Of a stretch of DNA of 64,000 bases, positions 1-7,796 are shown piece after piece. The position numbers and the translations under genes were made by a program. Numbering within the stretch: the stretch's first letter is position 1; each line of letters begins with the position of its first letter. Origin of the DNA: JACQQW01 sp964520655 (GTDB lineage: Bacteria; Omnitrophota; Gorgyraeia; Zapsychrales; Fredricksoniimonadaceae); NCBI GenBank assembly GCA_964520655.1, contig CAZFNI010000011.1, positions 6,800-70,799 of the forward strand. The letters are read 5' to 3'. The notes beneath the pieces are model-generated. The model had not been told where the DNA came from. It saw only the letters and a list, made by a program, of their open reading frames with translations, and ran no database searches.

Positions 1-1
1 A

Positions 2-1045
2 AGAGAAGCGGCTCCCTACAGGGAGCTTGTCCAGGAATTGGTCGGACCGCATAGTGAGACGGGGGGAGTATTTGATCATGTCCCTGAATCATGGCAGGAC
101 GGCATACAGGAGGAAGATAATCATGAAGTGAGCACAGCTGGGAAACGCAAAGATGCTGCACAGTTATCGGTCAATGCGATTGTGCGGCGTCTAATTGAAT
201 TAAAACAAGGGGTTCTTATTAATAATGGGAACATGCAGGTAGATGTTTATCAATTTAGGAAATATGGAGTTGTTCTAAAACAGCGGCAAGGTAATTATCC
301 ATTAGTCGCACAGTTGAAGAGATCTATCGATCTAGCGAAGAATCGTTTGGGAGGACTTGTTGCAGAATTTTTTGAAAATGATGATGGTGTGATTGTTCAA
401 CGTACGCTTATTGGTTTGGATGCTGCTTTACGTGAGAGGGTCAACGCTCACGATATAACGGGAGCAAATAAACTGTTGGAACAGTATTTTGAACTTAATC
501 AAGAGATATTAAAACGTGGGATCGTGAACTGGGCTCCCAAAATAGATGATTATGGGGTCTATAATGATAAGGTTTATCTGATGGATCTAGGTACCCTTGA
601 AGAGCTTAGTGCTTTTCGTACCGCTAGTGTTATCCCTCAATATATGCATATGGGGGTACCTAAGGGGTTAGAAGCGGGTATTCGGGAACTAATGAATAAG
701 TATGGGTTTGGTAGTGGTGATGAGTCTCGCGCGACCATCAAACAAGCGTTACAACAATGGCTTATAAGCGAACAACGGGTTGTTCCAGTTTCGGGGGAGA
801 CGTTAGTGGAGGAGTTGTCGAGGAAATTACAAGAAGGGGATGGAGCACAGTCACGGGAAAAGACCCCCGGGGGTATTGACCTCAATGCAGCGAAATTAGA
901 CCTTCAGACTAAGTCTCAAGGTGGAGAAATCAAGTTTCAGATGGATCCTGCCATGTTGGAGCGTTTCAAGTACGCTCCTGGCCTTATTCCGGTCATCATG
1001 AATATCCAGCCTTTGGATGATCTTAAGGTTTTTTTGGGCCTGTAA
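2..1045 (+). CDS. GGIDLN-module protein, 5' truncated by window edge
   Basis: The frame is open to the first base, so the true start lies upstream and only the last 347 residues are visible; the TTG at 38 is not a convincing start. I do not recognise the main body. A segment ending in MDLGTLEEL (about nt 570-610), with an upstream VVLKQ lysine, loosely recalls protein-kinase-like or aminoglycoside-kinase-like folds (beta3 lysine, D-x-G metal site), but this is weak. The last ~58 residues (nt ~870-1042) form a discrete module beginning GGIDLN and ending in FLGL. A related module ends the giant exported protein at 38491-41958, so it is probably a lineage-specific terminal domain. Two tRNA genes follow. 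Confidence 0.75.
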   Translation, partial: REAAPYRELVQELVGPHSETGGVFDHVPESWQDGIQEEDNHEVSTAGKRKDAAQLSVNAIVRRLIELKQGVLINNGNMQVDVYQFRKYGVVLKQRQGNYPLVAQLKRSIDLAKNRLGGLVAEFFENDDGVIVQRTLIGLDAALRERVNAHDITGANKLLEQYFELNQEILKRGIVNWAPKIDDYGVYNDKVYLMDLGTLEELSAFRTASVIPQYMHMGVPKGLEAGIRELMNKYGFGSGDESRATIKQALQQWLISEQRVVPVSGETLVEELSRKLQEGDGAQSREKTPGGIDLNAAKLDLQTKSQGGEIKFQMDPAMLERFKYAPGLIPVIMNIQPLDDLKVFLGL

Positions 1046-1104
1046 ATTTTTCCTACCCACAATATATAAATTATGTTAAGATTTACCCTCATTTGGGCGC
1101 ATAA

Positions 1105-1178
1105 GGACTCATAGCTCAGCTGGTTAGAGCGTCGCCCTCACATGGCGAAGGCCACAGGTTCAAGTCCTGTTGAGTCCA
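1105..1178 (+). tRNA. tRNA-Val (CAC anticodon)
   Basis: A complete 74-nt cloverleaf can be laid out by hand: 7-bp acceptor stem (GGACTCA/TGAGTCC), 4-bp D stem, 5-bp anticodon stem TCGCC/GGCGA with loop CTCACAT, 5-nt variable loop and a T arm with loop TTCAAGT. The anticodon CAC reads GTG valine. The 3' CCA is not encoded, so it must be added enzymatically. It lies 11 nt upstream of the second tRNA and is probably co-transcribed with it. Confidence 0.95.
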
Positions 1179-1189
1179 TTTTAATATTC

Positions 1190-1248
<59 letters not shown>

Positions 1249-1263
<15 letters not shown>

Positions 1264-1468
1264 TATAATAGAATGACTATGGATCTGTTCCAGGACGAGA
1301 AAAGGGGATTATTAAGGGGAAAGATTGTTTCCCCTTAAGGTTTGGCGATTCATTGCAAGGAGGGGTTTGACAGTCCCGACGAAGTCGGGACGCCAGAAGG
1401 GGAACCGTTGGTTCCCCTAATGGGGAGTGAGACGAGCGAAGCGAGCGAACGACGTCCTGGTGGGCCCA
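1249..1468. repeat. 15-bp direct repeat of tRNA 3' end (att-like)
   Basis: The sequence GTCCTGGTGGGCCCA occurs at 1249-1263, as the T-stem and acceptor 3' strand of the CAU tRNA, and again exactly at 1454-1468. The copies are 205 bp apart. Duplication of a tRNA 3' end is the usual footprint of site-specific integration into a tRNA gene. Here the enclosed DNA is only 190 bp and carries no gene, so it may be a decayed or miniature element, or a partial tRNA duplication. Confidence 0.85.
1264..1453. other. Hairpin-rich 190-bp insert between tRNA-end repeats
   Basis: This non-coding segment holds three perfect inverted repeats: an 11-bp stem with 5-nt loop (1312-1322/1328-1338), an 8-bp stem with GAA loop (1373-1380/1384-1391) and a 9-bp stem with GTT loop (1398-1406/1410-1418). 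The first and third share an AGGGGAA core. A purine-rich GCGAAGCGAGCGAAC stretch follows near 1435-1450. Such dense stem-loops are typical of miniature mobile elements or structured RNA rather than ordinary spacer. I see no open reading frame worth calling. Confidence 0.6.
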
Positions 1469-1504
1469 CATTCAGATTCACTGTAAACCTTTGAGGAACA
1501 TATT

Positions 1505-2233
1505 ATGACCGCGACGATGTCACTGAAAGACCAGCTGCGTAAATTGATCGAGATCCAGATCTTAGATGAACAGATCTTTGCGCAGAAGACCATCCTCAAG
1601 GAGCGTCCGGCGGAGATAGAAGCGTTAAAACAGCAATTTGAGTCGACAAAAGTCACGTTAAAGCAATTGGAAGACAAGCTTAAATCCGTGCAGGTCAAAC
1701 AAAAAGACCTGGATAACGATTTAAAATCCAAAGAGGACGGCATTGCTAAAGCAGATGCCTCTTTAGGTTTGCTTAAAACGAATAAAGAATATACGGCCAA
1801 GCTCCACGAGATCGAGAATTTGAAGGCTGACAAGTCCTTGGTTGAGGAAAAGATCCTGATGGGTTTTGATGAGATCGAATCCGCCCGGAAAGCGGTGGAG
1901 GCCGAGCGCAAGATCGTCGCACAGCACGAGCAGGATTTTTTAGCGAAGAAAAAAGAGGTTGAGGCGGCCATCACGATCGCAGAGGATCAGATCAAGGTCA
2001 AGACATCCCAAAGGGAACGTCTGACCCCGGAAGTTCGTCCGGATATTTTAAGCCGGTATGAGCGCATCATGAACAATAAAGAAGGGATCGGCATCGTCAA
2101 GGTCGAGAACAGCAATTGCACGGGATGCCATATGCATGTGACGGAGCAATTGCTCAATCAGATCAGGATGTATGAGAATCTGGTCTCTTGCGACAGCTGC
2201 GCGCGCATTTTATATTTAGCTGACGAATTATGA
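1505..2233 (+). CDS. Coiled-coil protein with C4 zinc ribbon
   Basis: The 242-residue protein is mostly predicted coiled coil (residues ~10-180, rich in E/K/L heptads). It ends in a four-cysteine zinc ribbon with C205-x2-C208 and C229-x2-C232. This is the architecture of the bacterial C4-type zinc-ribbon family (Pfam zf-RING_7, the CT398/CdsZ-like group), whose members are thought to work as scaffolds near RNA polymerase or secretion components; the role here is unknown. The ATG at 1505 follows a GAGGA ribosome site. The stop overlaps the rnhA start by 4 nt, so the two are translationally coupled. Confidence 0.85.
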   Translation: MTATMSLKDQLRKLIEIQILDEQIFAQKTILKERPAEIEALKQQFESTKVTLKQLEDKLKSVQVKQKDLDNDLKSKEDGIAKADASLGLLKTNKEYTAKLHEIENLKADKSLVEEKILMGFDEIESARKAVEAERKIVAQHEQDFLAKKKEVEAAITIAEDQIKVKTSQRERLTPEVRPDILSRYERIMNNKEGIGIVKVENSNCTGCHMHVTEQLLNQIRMYENLVSCDSCARILYLADEL

Positions 2234-2685
2234 CCCTTGATATCTTTACCGACGGTGCTTGTTCCGGTAATCCCGGCCCGGCGGGGATCGGGGTGGTATT
2301 TAAAGAAGATGGGATCACGATCAAAGAATTATCTGTTCCTATCGGTCATGCGACGAATAATATCGCGGAATATACCGCGTTGATCTATGCCTTAAAGGAA
2401 GCGCACACGATGAAAGCCCAGGTCGTGCATGTGCGTTCCGATAGTGAATTGATGTGCAAGCAGGTCAATGGCAAGTATGTGGTCAAGCATGAGAATATCA
2501 TCGGGCTTCATGGCCAGGTCAAAGAATTAAAGTCGGGTTTTAAGAAATTCACGCTGACGCATATCCGGCGTGAATTCAATAAAGAAGCGGACGCGTTGTC
2601 CCGCCAGGCTGTCAAACACGCAGGTCAAGATGGCCGCCCTGATGCCGCAGGCGTTGGGGAGGAAAGTCCGAGCTCCACAGGATAA
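2230..2685 (+). CDS. rnhA: Ribonuclease HI
   Basis: RNase HI cleaves the RNA strand of RNA-DNA hybrids. The 151-residue frame begins with the family's FTDGACSGNPG strand and shows the DEDD metal-binding set at D8, E47, D71 and D121. The core fold ends around residue 128. The final ~22 codons are odd: from nt 2618 they coincide with the 5' end of the RNase P RNA gene, so the C-terminal tail (rich in G, D, P, S) is dictated by a structural RNA. The start ATG overlaps the stop of the zinc-ribbon gene. Confidence 0.93.
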   Translation: MTLDIFTDGACSGNPGPAGIGVVFKEDGITIKELSVPIGHATNNIAEYTALIYALKEAHTMKAQVVHVRSDSELMCKQVNGKYVVKHENIIGLHGQVKELKSGFKKFTLTHIRREFNKEADALSRQAVKHAGQDGRPDAAGVGEESPSSTG

Positions 2686-2935
2686 TGCATCCCGATAACG
2701 CGGGACCGTTGCCGTGAGGCAATGAGGATCAGAGCTACAGTGACGAAGCCCTTAACTGGGAGTGAAACGAGCAATCTCTGCATGGAGCAATGCCAAATAG
2801 GGGGAGAGGGGTTATCCGCCCCGTTACGATCCTCGGGTAGGCTGCCAGATATTCCCTAGAAGGGAATGTTAGTCGAATGGCCATCCTTCCCTTCACCGGG
2901 AAGACAAAACTCGGCTTATATGGCCTGCTGTTTTT
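2618..2935 (+). ncRNA. rnpB: RNase P RNA
   Basis: Catalytic RNA that matures tRNA 5' ends. The universally conserved 5' core GAGGAAAGTCCGAGCTCCAC is at about 2658-2677. The distal conserved segments follow, including the GTTAGTCGAATGGCC region (~2868) and the 3' signature AGACAAAACTCGGCTTAT (~2902-2919). P1 closes between 2620-2627 (GCAGGTCA) and 2921-2928 (TGGCCTGC), which sets both ends. A run of seven T directly after P1 (2931-2937) suggests that P1 plus the T tract act as terminator. The 5' ~68 nt lie inside the rnhA reading frame. The size and conserved core fit a bacterial type A RNA. Confidence 0.95.
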
Positions 2936-2986
2936 TTGATGTGATCAAGAAATTTTCTAAAGGAATACAACACGGAGGTTATTGCA

Positions 2987-3739
2987 ATGTCAGGACATTC
3001 AAAATGGGCAAAAATTAAACATAAAAAAGGCGCTGAAGACGCTAAGCGCGGGGCATTGTTTACCAAGCTCAGCAAAGAGATCACGGCAGCGGCTAAAGAC
3101 GGCGGCGGGAATACGGATACGAATATCCGTTTGCGTGCTGCCATGCTGCGTGCGAAAAGCTATAATATGCCCAACAGTAACGTCGAGAACGCTATCAAGA
3201 AGGGTACGGGGGAGATTCCCGGCGTTGTTTATGAAAATGTTGTTTTTGATGCCGGTTTGGGCAATGTGGCATTGTTGATCGAAGGGTTGACGGACAATAA
3301 GAACCGTACGACCGCGGAGATCCGCAATCTGCTTAACAAAAAAGGCGGGGACATGCGCGGTGCCGGTTCTTCGGCGTTCATGTTCGCTAAAAGAGGTTAT
3401 TTCACGATCGATAAATCAAAGGCGAGCGAAGATGATGTCATGGAAGCGGCGCTGGATGCCGGTGCGGAGGATATCAAGACCGAAGGGGATGTTATTGAGG
3501 TCATCTGTGATACCGGGGTGTTTGAAAAGGTACGAAGCGCTTTAGCCGCTAAGAAGATCGAGACCGCAAGCGCGGAAGTGACCATGCTGCCGACAACAAC
3601 CGTTGTTTTAGAAGGAAGTGCCGCCCGCAACATTCTGAGTTTGATGGAAGCATTGGAAGAGCATGAAGATATACAGAATGTCTACGCGAATTTTGACATC
3701 TCTGACGAGGAAATGGCCAAGTTAGCCCAAGAAGAATAA
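2987..3739 (+). CDS. yebC: YebC/PmpR family protein
   Basis: The 250-residue protein starts with the family hallmark MSGHSKWAKIKHKKG and keeps full family length. YebC-family members have been described as DNA-binding regulators and, more recently, as translation factors that help ribosomes through difficult motifs. A GGAGG ribosome site lies ~9 nt before the ATG. It stands directly upstream of ruvC, the usual yebC-ruvC-ruvA neighbourhood in many bacteria, and is probably co-transcribed with it (gap 5 nt). Confidence 0.95.
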   Translation: MSGHSKWAKIKHKKGAEDAKRGALFTKLSKEITAAAKDGGGNTDTNIRLRAAMLRAKSYNMPNSNVENAIKKGTGEIPGVVYENVVFDAGLGNVALLIEGLTDNKNRTTAEIRNLLNKKGGDMRGAGSSAFMFAKRGYFTIDKSKASEDDVMEAALDAGAEDIKTEGDVIEVICDTGVFEKVRSALAAKKIETASAEVTMLPTTTVVLEGSAARNILSLMEALEEHEDIQNVYANFDISDEEMAKLAQEE

Positions 3740-3744
3740 GCCTT

Positions 3745-4230
3745 ATGCGCATACTCGGCATTGATCCGGGGTTGATCACCACAGGATTCGGCGTTGTCGA
3801 GGTGGCATCCGGCCTCCCCAAAGTGATCGATGCCGGCACCATCAAGCCAAAGGTCAAGGATGCTTTTGAGGGCCGTGTTGCTAAAGTGCATCAATGTGTC
3901 ACTTCGATCATCGTCGAGCATAAACCGGAAGTCTTGGTCTTAGAAAAGTTATACGCGCATTACAATCACCCCACCACCGCCTGTATCTTGGGTCACGTGC
4001 GTGGGGTGATCTGTTTAGCGGCCTATGAACAGCGCATTGAGTTAGTCGAGCACAGCGTTAAGCGTATCCGCAAAGCGCTGTTGGGTAACGGGAATGCGAC
4101 TAAGCAGCAGGTACAGGATTTTGTCAAACGGATATTAAAAATCCCCAACACGACCCTTGCGTTGGATACCTCTGATGCGTTAGCATTAGCATTAGGGTAC
4201 GCGCATATGAAACGTTTTAAAATCTTATGA
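3745..4230 (+). CDS. ruvC: Holliday junction resolvase RuvC
   Basis: The endonuclease resolves four-way DNA junctions as a dimer. At 161 residues it is a normal full-length RuvC. The four acidic catalytic residues are visible as D7 (ILGIDPG), E67 (VLEKLY), D141 and D144 (LDTSDALALALGYAH). It overlaps ruvA by 4 nt. No ruvB follows, unlike many genomes where ruvCAB cluster. Confidence 0.95.
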   Translation: MRILGIDPGLITTGFGVVEVASGLPKVIDAGTIKPKVKDAFEGRVAKVHQCVTSIIVEHKPEVLVLEKLYAHYNHPTTACILGHVRGVICLAAYEQRIELVEHSVKRIRKALLGNGNATKQQVQDFVKRILKIPNTTLALDTSDALALALGYAHMKRFKIL

Positions 4231-4856
4231 TCGCAGCCATTACCGGAACCATTATCAGCCTTTCAGAGAACACATTGATCTTAAATGCCGGTGCGCTGGC
4301 CTATGAGATCTATGTGCCGCTTTCCGTCCAGCAGCGATTGGCAGAAAACAAGAAAAGCAATGGCGAAATTTCCCTAATCACGTATCATTATTATCAGATG
4401 ACACCATCATCCGCGACGCCGGTGCTGGTTGGGTTCTTAAATGAGCTGGAGAGGGATTTTTTTCTGGAGTTCATTAAAGTTTCGGGCATCGGACCAAGGG
4501 CGGCGGTCAGGGCCTTGAACAAAGCCATCGGCGAGATCGCCCAGGCGATCGACCGGGGGGACACGGATTATCTAAAAACGCTGCCGGGCATCGGCGCGCA
4601 GCGCGCTAAAGAAATTGTCGCCAAGCTGCAGGGGAAGATGGGTAAGTTCACCCTGATGAGAGATAAAGTAGTTTCTGTTCCCCAAAGCGCGGCGGTATCG
4701 GATCTAAAACAGGAAGCTTTGGCTATTTTGACGCAATTGCAGTACAAGCCGGCAGAAGCCCAGGCCATGATCGAAAAAGCCCTGGCAGGCAATGCGTCGA
4801 TCGCCACGTCGGAAGAATTGTTAAACGCCATTTATAAGCAAAGGATAAGCGCGTAA
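4227..4856 (+). CDS. ruvA: Holliday junction DNA helicase subunit RuvA
   Basis: RuvA binds the Holliday junction as a tetramer and loads RuvB. The 209-residue protein has an N-terminal OB-like domain (residues 1-~65). Two helix-hairpin-helix motifs follow (VSGIGPRAAVRAL near 90 and LPGIGAQRAKEIV near 120), then a C-terminal RuvB-contacting helical domain after a short linker (~160-205). It is translationally coupled to ruvC upstream and to scpB downstream (TAATG overlap of 1 nt). Its partner ruvB is not in the window. Confidence 0.95.
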   Translation: MIAAITGTIISLSENTLILNAGALAYEIYVPLSVQQRLAENKKSNGEISLITYHYYQMTPSSATPVLVGFLNELERDFFLEFIKVSGIGPRAAVRALNKAIGEIAQAIDRGDTDYLKTLPGIGAQRAKEIVAKLQGKMGKFTLMRDKVVSVPQSAAVSDLKQEALAILTQLQYKPAEAQAMIEKALAGNASIATSEELLNAIYKQRISA

Positions 4857-5596
4857 TGGAAGAAGCGATCAGTCTGCATCATTATAAAAGCGGTATCGAA
4901 GCCCTGCTATTTGTCAGCGATAAGCCGATCGCTGTGGATCAGTTCAAAACCGTGTTCCCGGAATTGAAGCCTGCGCAGATCGCGGATCTGGTCAAGGAAG
5001 TGCAGGATGAATACGTGGCCAGGAACGGCGGGATCGTTATCGTTGAGATCGCCGGGGGCTGGCAAATGCTTTCCAACAGCCACGCGGCCGGATATATCCG
5101 TGAATTCTATAAGACCCATACGAAAGAGAAATTATCCAAGCCCGCTTTAGAAACGCTGGCGATCGTGGCTTATAAACAGCCGGTCGGGCGCGCGGACGTG
5201 GAAGTGATCCGCGGGGTCAACTCTGACGGGACTATGGCGCATTTGTTAAATAAGGGATTGATCGAGATCGTCGGGCGTAAAGAAGTCCCTGGACGTCCGT
5301 TCCTCTATGGCACTACAAAATCGTTCCTGGATTATTTCGGACTGCGTTCTCTGGACGGCCTGCCTAAGATCGAAGAGCTGGCCAACATCAACTTGGAAGC
5401 ACTGGCATCAACCGTGCAGGTCGAACAGAAAGACCAGGCGGTAGAGCCTCCGCAGGAAACAGTTCAGGAAGGAAACGTTGAAGAAGTGATGACGGTCAGC
5501 GGGGAAGCAGCAGCTTTGACCGAAGAAGAAATGCAGACACAGGAAACCAGCGGGCAATCGAGGTTAGACAATGGCATTACAACAACTGCGCAGTAA
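4856..5596 (+). CDS. scpB: Segregation and condensation protein B
   Basis: ScpB is the paired winged-helix kleisin partner of the SMC-ScpA condensin. Residues 1-~175 show the family pattern, including the PALETLAIVAYKQP and EVIRGVNSDG segments and the RPFLYGTTKSFLDYFGL end. Residues ~185-246 form an acidic, low-complexity E/Q-rich tail that is longer than in many ScpBs and probably disordered. Its 3' end overlaps pheA by 26 nt. ScpA is not nearby. Confidence 0.93.
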   Translation: MEEAISLHHYKSGIEALLFVSDKPIAVDQFKTVFPELKPAQIADLVKEVQDEYVARNGGIVIVEIAGGWQMLSNSHAAGYIREFYKTHTKEKLSKPALETLAIVAYKQPVGRADVEVIRGVNSDGTMAHLLNKGLIEIVGRKEVPGRPFLYGTTKSFLDYFGLRSLDGLPKIEELANINLEALASTVQVEQKDQAVEPPQETVQEGNVEEVMTVSGEAAALTEEEMQTQETSGQSRLDNGITTTAQ

Positions 5597-6632
5597 AATT
5601 GACGCGCTTGACGCGAAGATCGTTGATCTGATCAATGAAAGGGCTAAGATCTCCCTGTCCATCGGTAAGGAAAAGATCAAGAACGGTCAGCCCATTTATG
5701 CCCCGGCTCGGGAATTGCAGGTGCTTAAACGGATCAAAGATCTAAATAAAGGTCCGATGACGCCTAAAGCTTTCGAAGCGATCTACCGCGAGGTCATGTC
5801 GGCGTCTTTGGCGTTGGAAAAACCGTTGAATATTGCGTATATGGGGCCGGAGGCAACATTTTCCCATTTGGCGGCGCTCAAACGTTTTGGATCTTCCGTT
5901 AATTATGTGTCTTGTGGAAATGTCGGGGAAGTGTTTGAGCAAGTCGCTAAGGGAGAAGCGGATTACGGTGTTGTCCCGATCGAGAATTCCATCGAAGGTG
6001 TTGTGACGCATACCATGGATATTTTAGTTGAGACAGATCTGAGGATCTGCGCGCAGGTGATGTTGGATGTTTCGCATAACTTGATGGCAAAATGTCCTCT
6101 CAATCAGGTCAAAATTATTTATTCACATTCTCAGATCCTGGGTCAATGCCGTCAATGGCTTTTAAAGAATATGCCCAAGGCTGAATTGATCGCGACGGTC
6201 TCAAGTACCCATGCCGCCCAGATCGCGGGGAAGAATAAGCATGCTGCCTGTATCGCCTCAGAGATCGCGGCGTCACTATATGGCCTAAGCATTCTTAAGA
6301 GGAACATCCAGGATAGTGCGCATAATATCACCCGGTTTTTGGTCATCTCCAATAATGATGTCCCCAGGACAGGGCATGACCGTACTTCCATGGTCTTTGC
6401 GGTCAATGACAAGGCAGGTGCGCTGCATGACATGCTGGCTCCTTTCAAACGCTATAAGATCAATCTGACTAAGATCGAATCCCGGCCTTCAAAAAAGAAA
6501 GCCTGGGAATATTATTTCTTCGTAGACTGCCAGGGTCACGCCCACGATCCGCATGTGGCCCGTGCCATTTCCCAACTTGAAGAGAAGAGCAAATTCTTCA
6601 AAATCCTTGGTTCATATCCGGTTGCGGAGTAA
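5571..6632 (+). CDS. pheA: Bifunctional chorismate mutase / prephenate dehydratase
   Basis: P-protein of phenylalanine synthesis: chorismate to prephenate to phenylpyruvate. Domains in order are an AroQ-type chorismate mutase (residues ~3-85, with the LRSKIDALDAKIVDLINER helix), prephenate dehydratase (~88-270, opening YMGPEATFSHLAA and carrying the catalytic TRF in HNITRFLVIS) and a C-terminal ACT domain (~275-350). The ACT domain has the ESRP phenylalanine-binding motif, so feedback inhibition by Phe is likely. The length (353) is normal. It overlaps scpB. The next gene has its own consensus promoter. Confidence 0.95.
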   Translation: MALQQLRSKIDALDAKIVDLINERAKISLSIGKEKIKNGQPIYAPARELQVLKRIKDLNKGPMTPKAFEAIYREVMSASLALEKPLNIAYMGPEATFSHLAALKRFGSSVNYVSCGNVGEVFEQVAKGEADYGVVPIENSIEGVVTHTMDILVETDLRICAQVMLDVSHNLMAKCPLNQVKIIYSHSQILGQCRQWLLKNMPKAELIATVSSTHAAQIAGKNKHAACIASEIAASLYGLSILKRNIQDSAHNITRFLVISNNDVPRTGHDRTSMVFAVNDKAGALHDMLAPFKRYKINLTKIESRPSKKKAWEYYFFVDCQGHAHDPHVARAISQLEEKSKFFKILGSYPVAE

Positions 6633-6644
6633 AACGCGGTTTAG

Positions 6645-6673
6645 TTGACATCCGACCGGCATGCCTTTATAAT
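6645..6673 (+). promoter_or_regulatory. Consensus sigma70-type promoter for hisC-aroF-tyrA
   Basis: TTGACA (6645-6650) and TATAAT (6668-6673) are both perfect consensus boxes at the optimal 17-bp spacing. They lie in the 81-bp gap between pheA and the aminotransferase. The predicted transcript would start near 6680, leaving a ~34-nt leader before the GTG start, with CTGGAG as ribosome site. It uncouples the downstream aromatic genes from pheA. Confidence 0.9.
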
Positions 6674-6713
6674 GGCACCCTAATATATATAGAATATTTA
6701 AACTGGAGTTGTT

Positions 6714-7796
6714 GTGCAGGTCCGTCATTCCCATGTTTTTAAAATAAAGCCGTATATTCCCGGCAAACCGATCGAAGATGTCAAACGTGAACTGGGTTTG
6801 AGCAGTGTCATTAAGCTCGCTTCCAACGAGAATCCGTACCCGCCATCCCCTAAGGTGTTAGCCGCTATCAACAAGGCCGCTTTAACTGTTAACCGTTATC
6901 CTGACGGCGGATGTGTTCTATTGCGTAAAGCGCTGGCCAAACATTTGAAGGTCGGGGGAGACCAGTTGATCTTCGGCAACGGGTCGGATGAGATCATCAT
7001 TTTAAGCGTCAAAGCCTTTGTGGCCCAAGGGGATGAAGTGATCATCGCCAAGCCTACATTTTTGATCTATGGGATCGCCTCCACATTGACCGGGGCAAAG
7101 ATCCATGAGGTCCCGCTTAAAGATTTCTGCTATGACTTACCGGGGATCAAGGCCAAGATCAATCGCCGCACGAAAATGATCTTTATCGGCAATCCGGATA
7201 ATCCGTCGGGTACTTTTGTCGGCCAAAAAGATCTGGAAGATCTGATCAACGTTGCCCCTAAAGATACGGCGATATTCATTGATGAAGCGTATTTTGAATA
7301 TGTGCACGCGAACGATTATCCTGATTCATTGCGGCTTCTTAAAAAATATCCGAATGTGATCATCACGCGCACTTTTTCCAAGATGTACGGGTTGGCTGGT
7401 TTGCGCATCGGCTACGGCATTGCCCGTCCTGAAGTGATCGATGTGTTAAACCGTTTGCGTGAACCGTTCAATGTCAACAGCGTGGCCCAGGCAGCGGCGA
7501 TTGCGGCTCTTTTGGATCAGGCGTATTACAAACGGATCGCGGCGGATGTGGAGGCACAACGGCAGTATTTGTATCAGTCGCTGGTGCGGCTGAATATCCC
7601 TTTTGAGGAAAGTTTCACGAATTTTATTTTAGTCAAAGTCGGCGGCGACAGCGCCGTGGCAGCTAAGAAATTGCTGCACAAAGGTGTCATTATCCGGGAC
7701 ATGAGCGTTTGGGGATTGCGCGGCTATATCCGCGTATCCATCGGGACAGCGCCGGAGAATAAAAGATTCATCAACACGTTAGCGGAGGTTATATGA
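6714..7796 (+). CDS. hisC: Histidinol-phosphate / aromatic aminotransferase (HisC-type)
   Basis: PLP-dependent class I/II aminotransferase of 360 residues. The active-site lysine is K223 in TFSKMYGLAG. PLP-contacting motifs are SNENPYPP (~37), GNPDNPSG (159-166) and D190-EAY, and the R-x-GYG arginine helix follows K223. HisC-type enzymes act on imidazole-acetol phosphate and often on phenylpyruvate and hydroxyphenylpyruvate. Placed between pheA and aroF/tyrA, this copy probably supplies the last transamination of Phe and Tyr synthesis. Translation starts at GTG 6714. The 3' end overlaps aroF by 4 nt. Confidence 0.9.
   Translation: MQVRHSHVFKIKPYIPGKPIEDVKRELGLSSVIKLASNENPYPPSPKVLAAINKAALTVNRYPDGGCVLLRKALAKHLKVGGDQLIFGNGSDEIIILSVKAFVAQGDEVIIAKPTFLIYGIASTLTGAKIHEVPLKDFCYDLPGIKAKINRRTKMIFIGNPDNPSGTFVGQKDLEDLINVAPKDTAIFIDEAYFEYVHANDYPDSLRLLKKYPNVIITRTFSKMYGLAGLRIGYGIARPEVIDVLNRLREPFNVNSVAQAAAIAALLDQAYYKRIAADVEAQRQYLYQSLVRLNIPFEESFTNFILVKVGGDSAVAAKKLLHKGVIIRDMSVWGLRGYIRVSIGTAPENKRFINTLAEVI

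Noticed and set aside
1277..1471. 64-codon minus-strand open frame in the tRNA-linked insert
   Set aside because: It lies over three perfect hairpins and a tRNA-end repeat, has no ribosome site and an unnatural composition; structure explains the sequence better.
2982..3278. 98-codon + frame overlapping the start of yebC
   Set aside because: Out-of-frame shadow of yebC, whose product is a clear family member with a better ribosome site.
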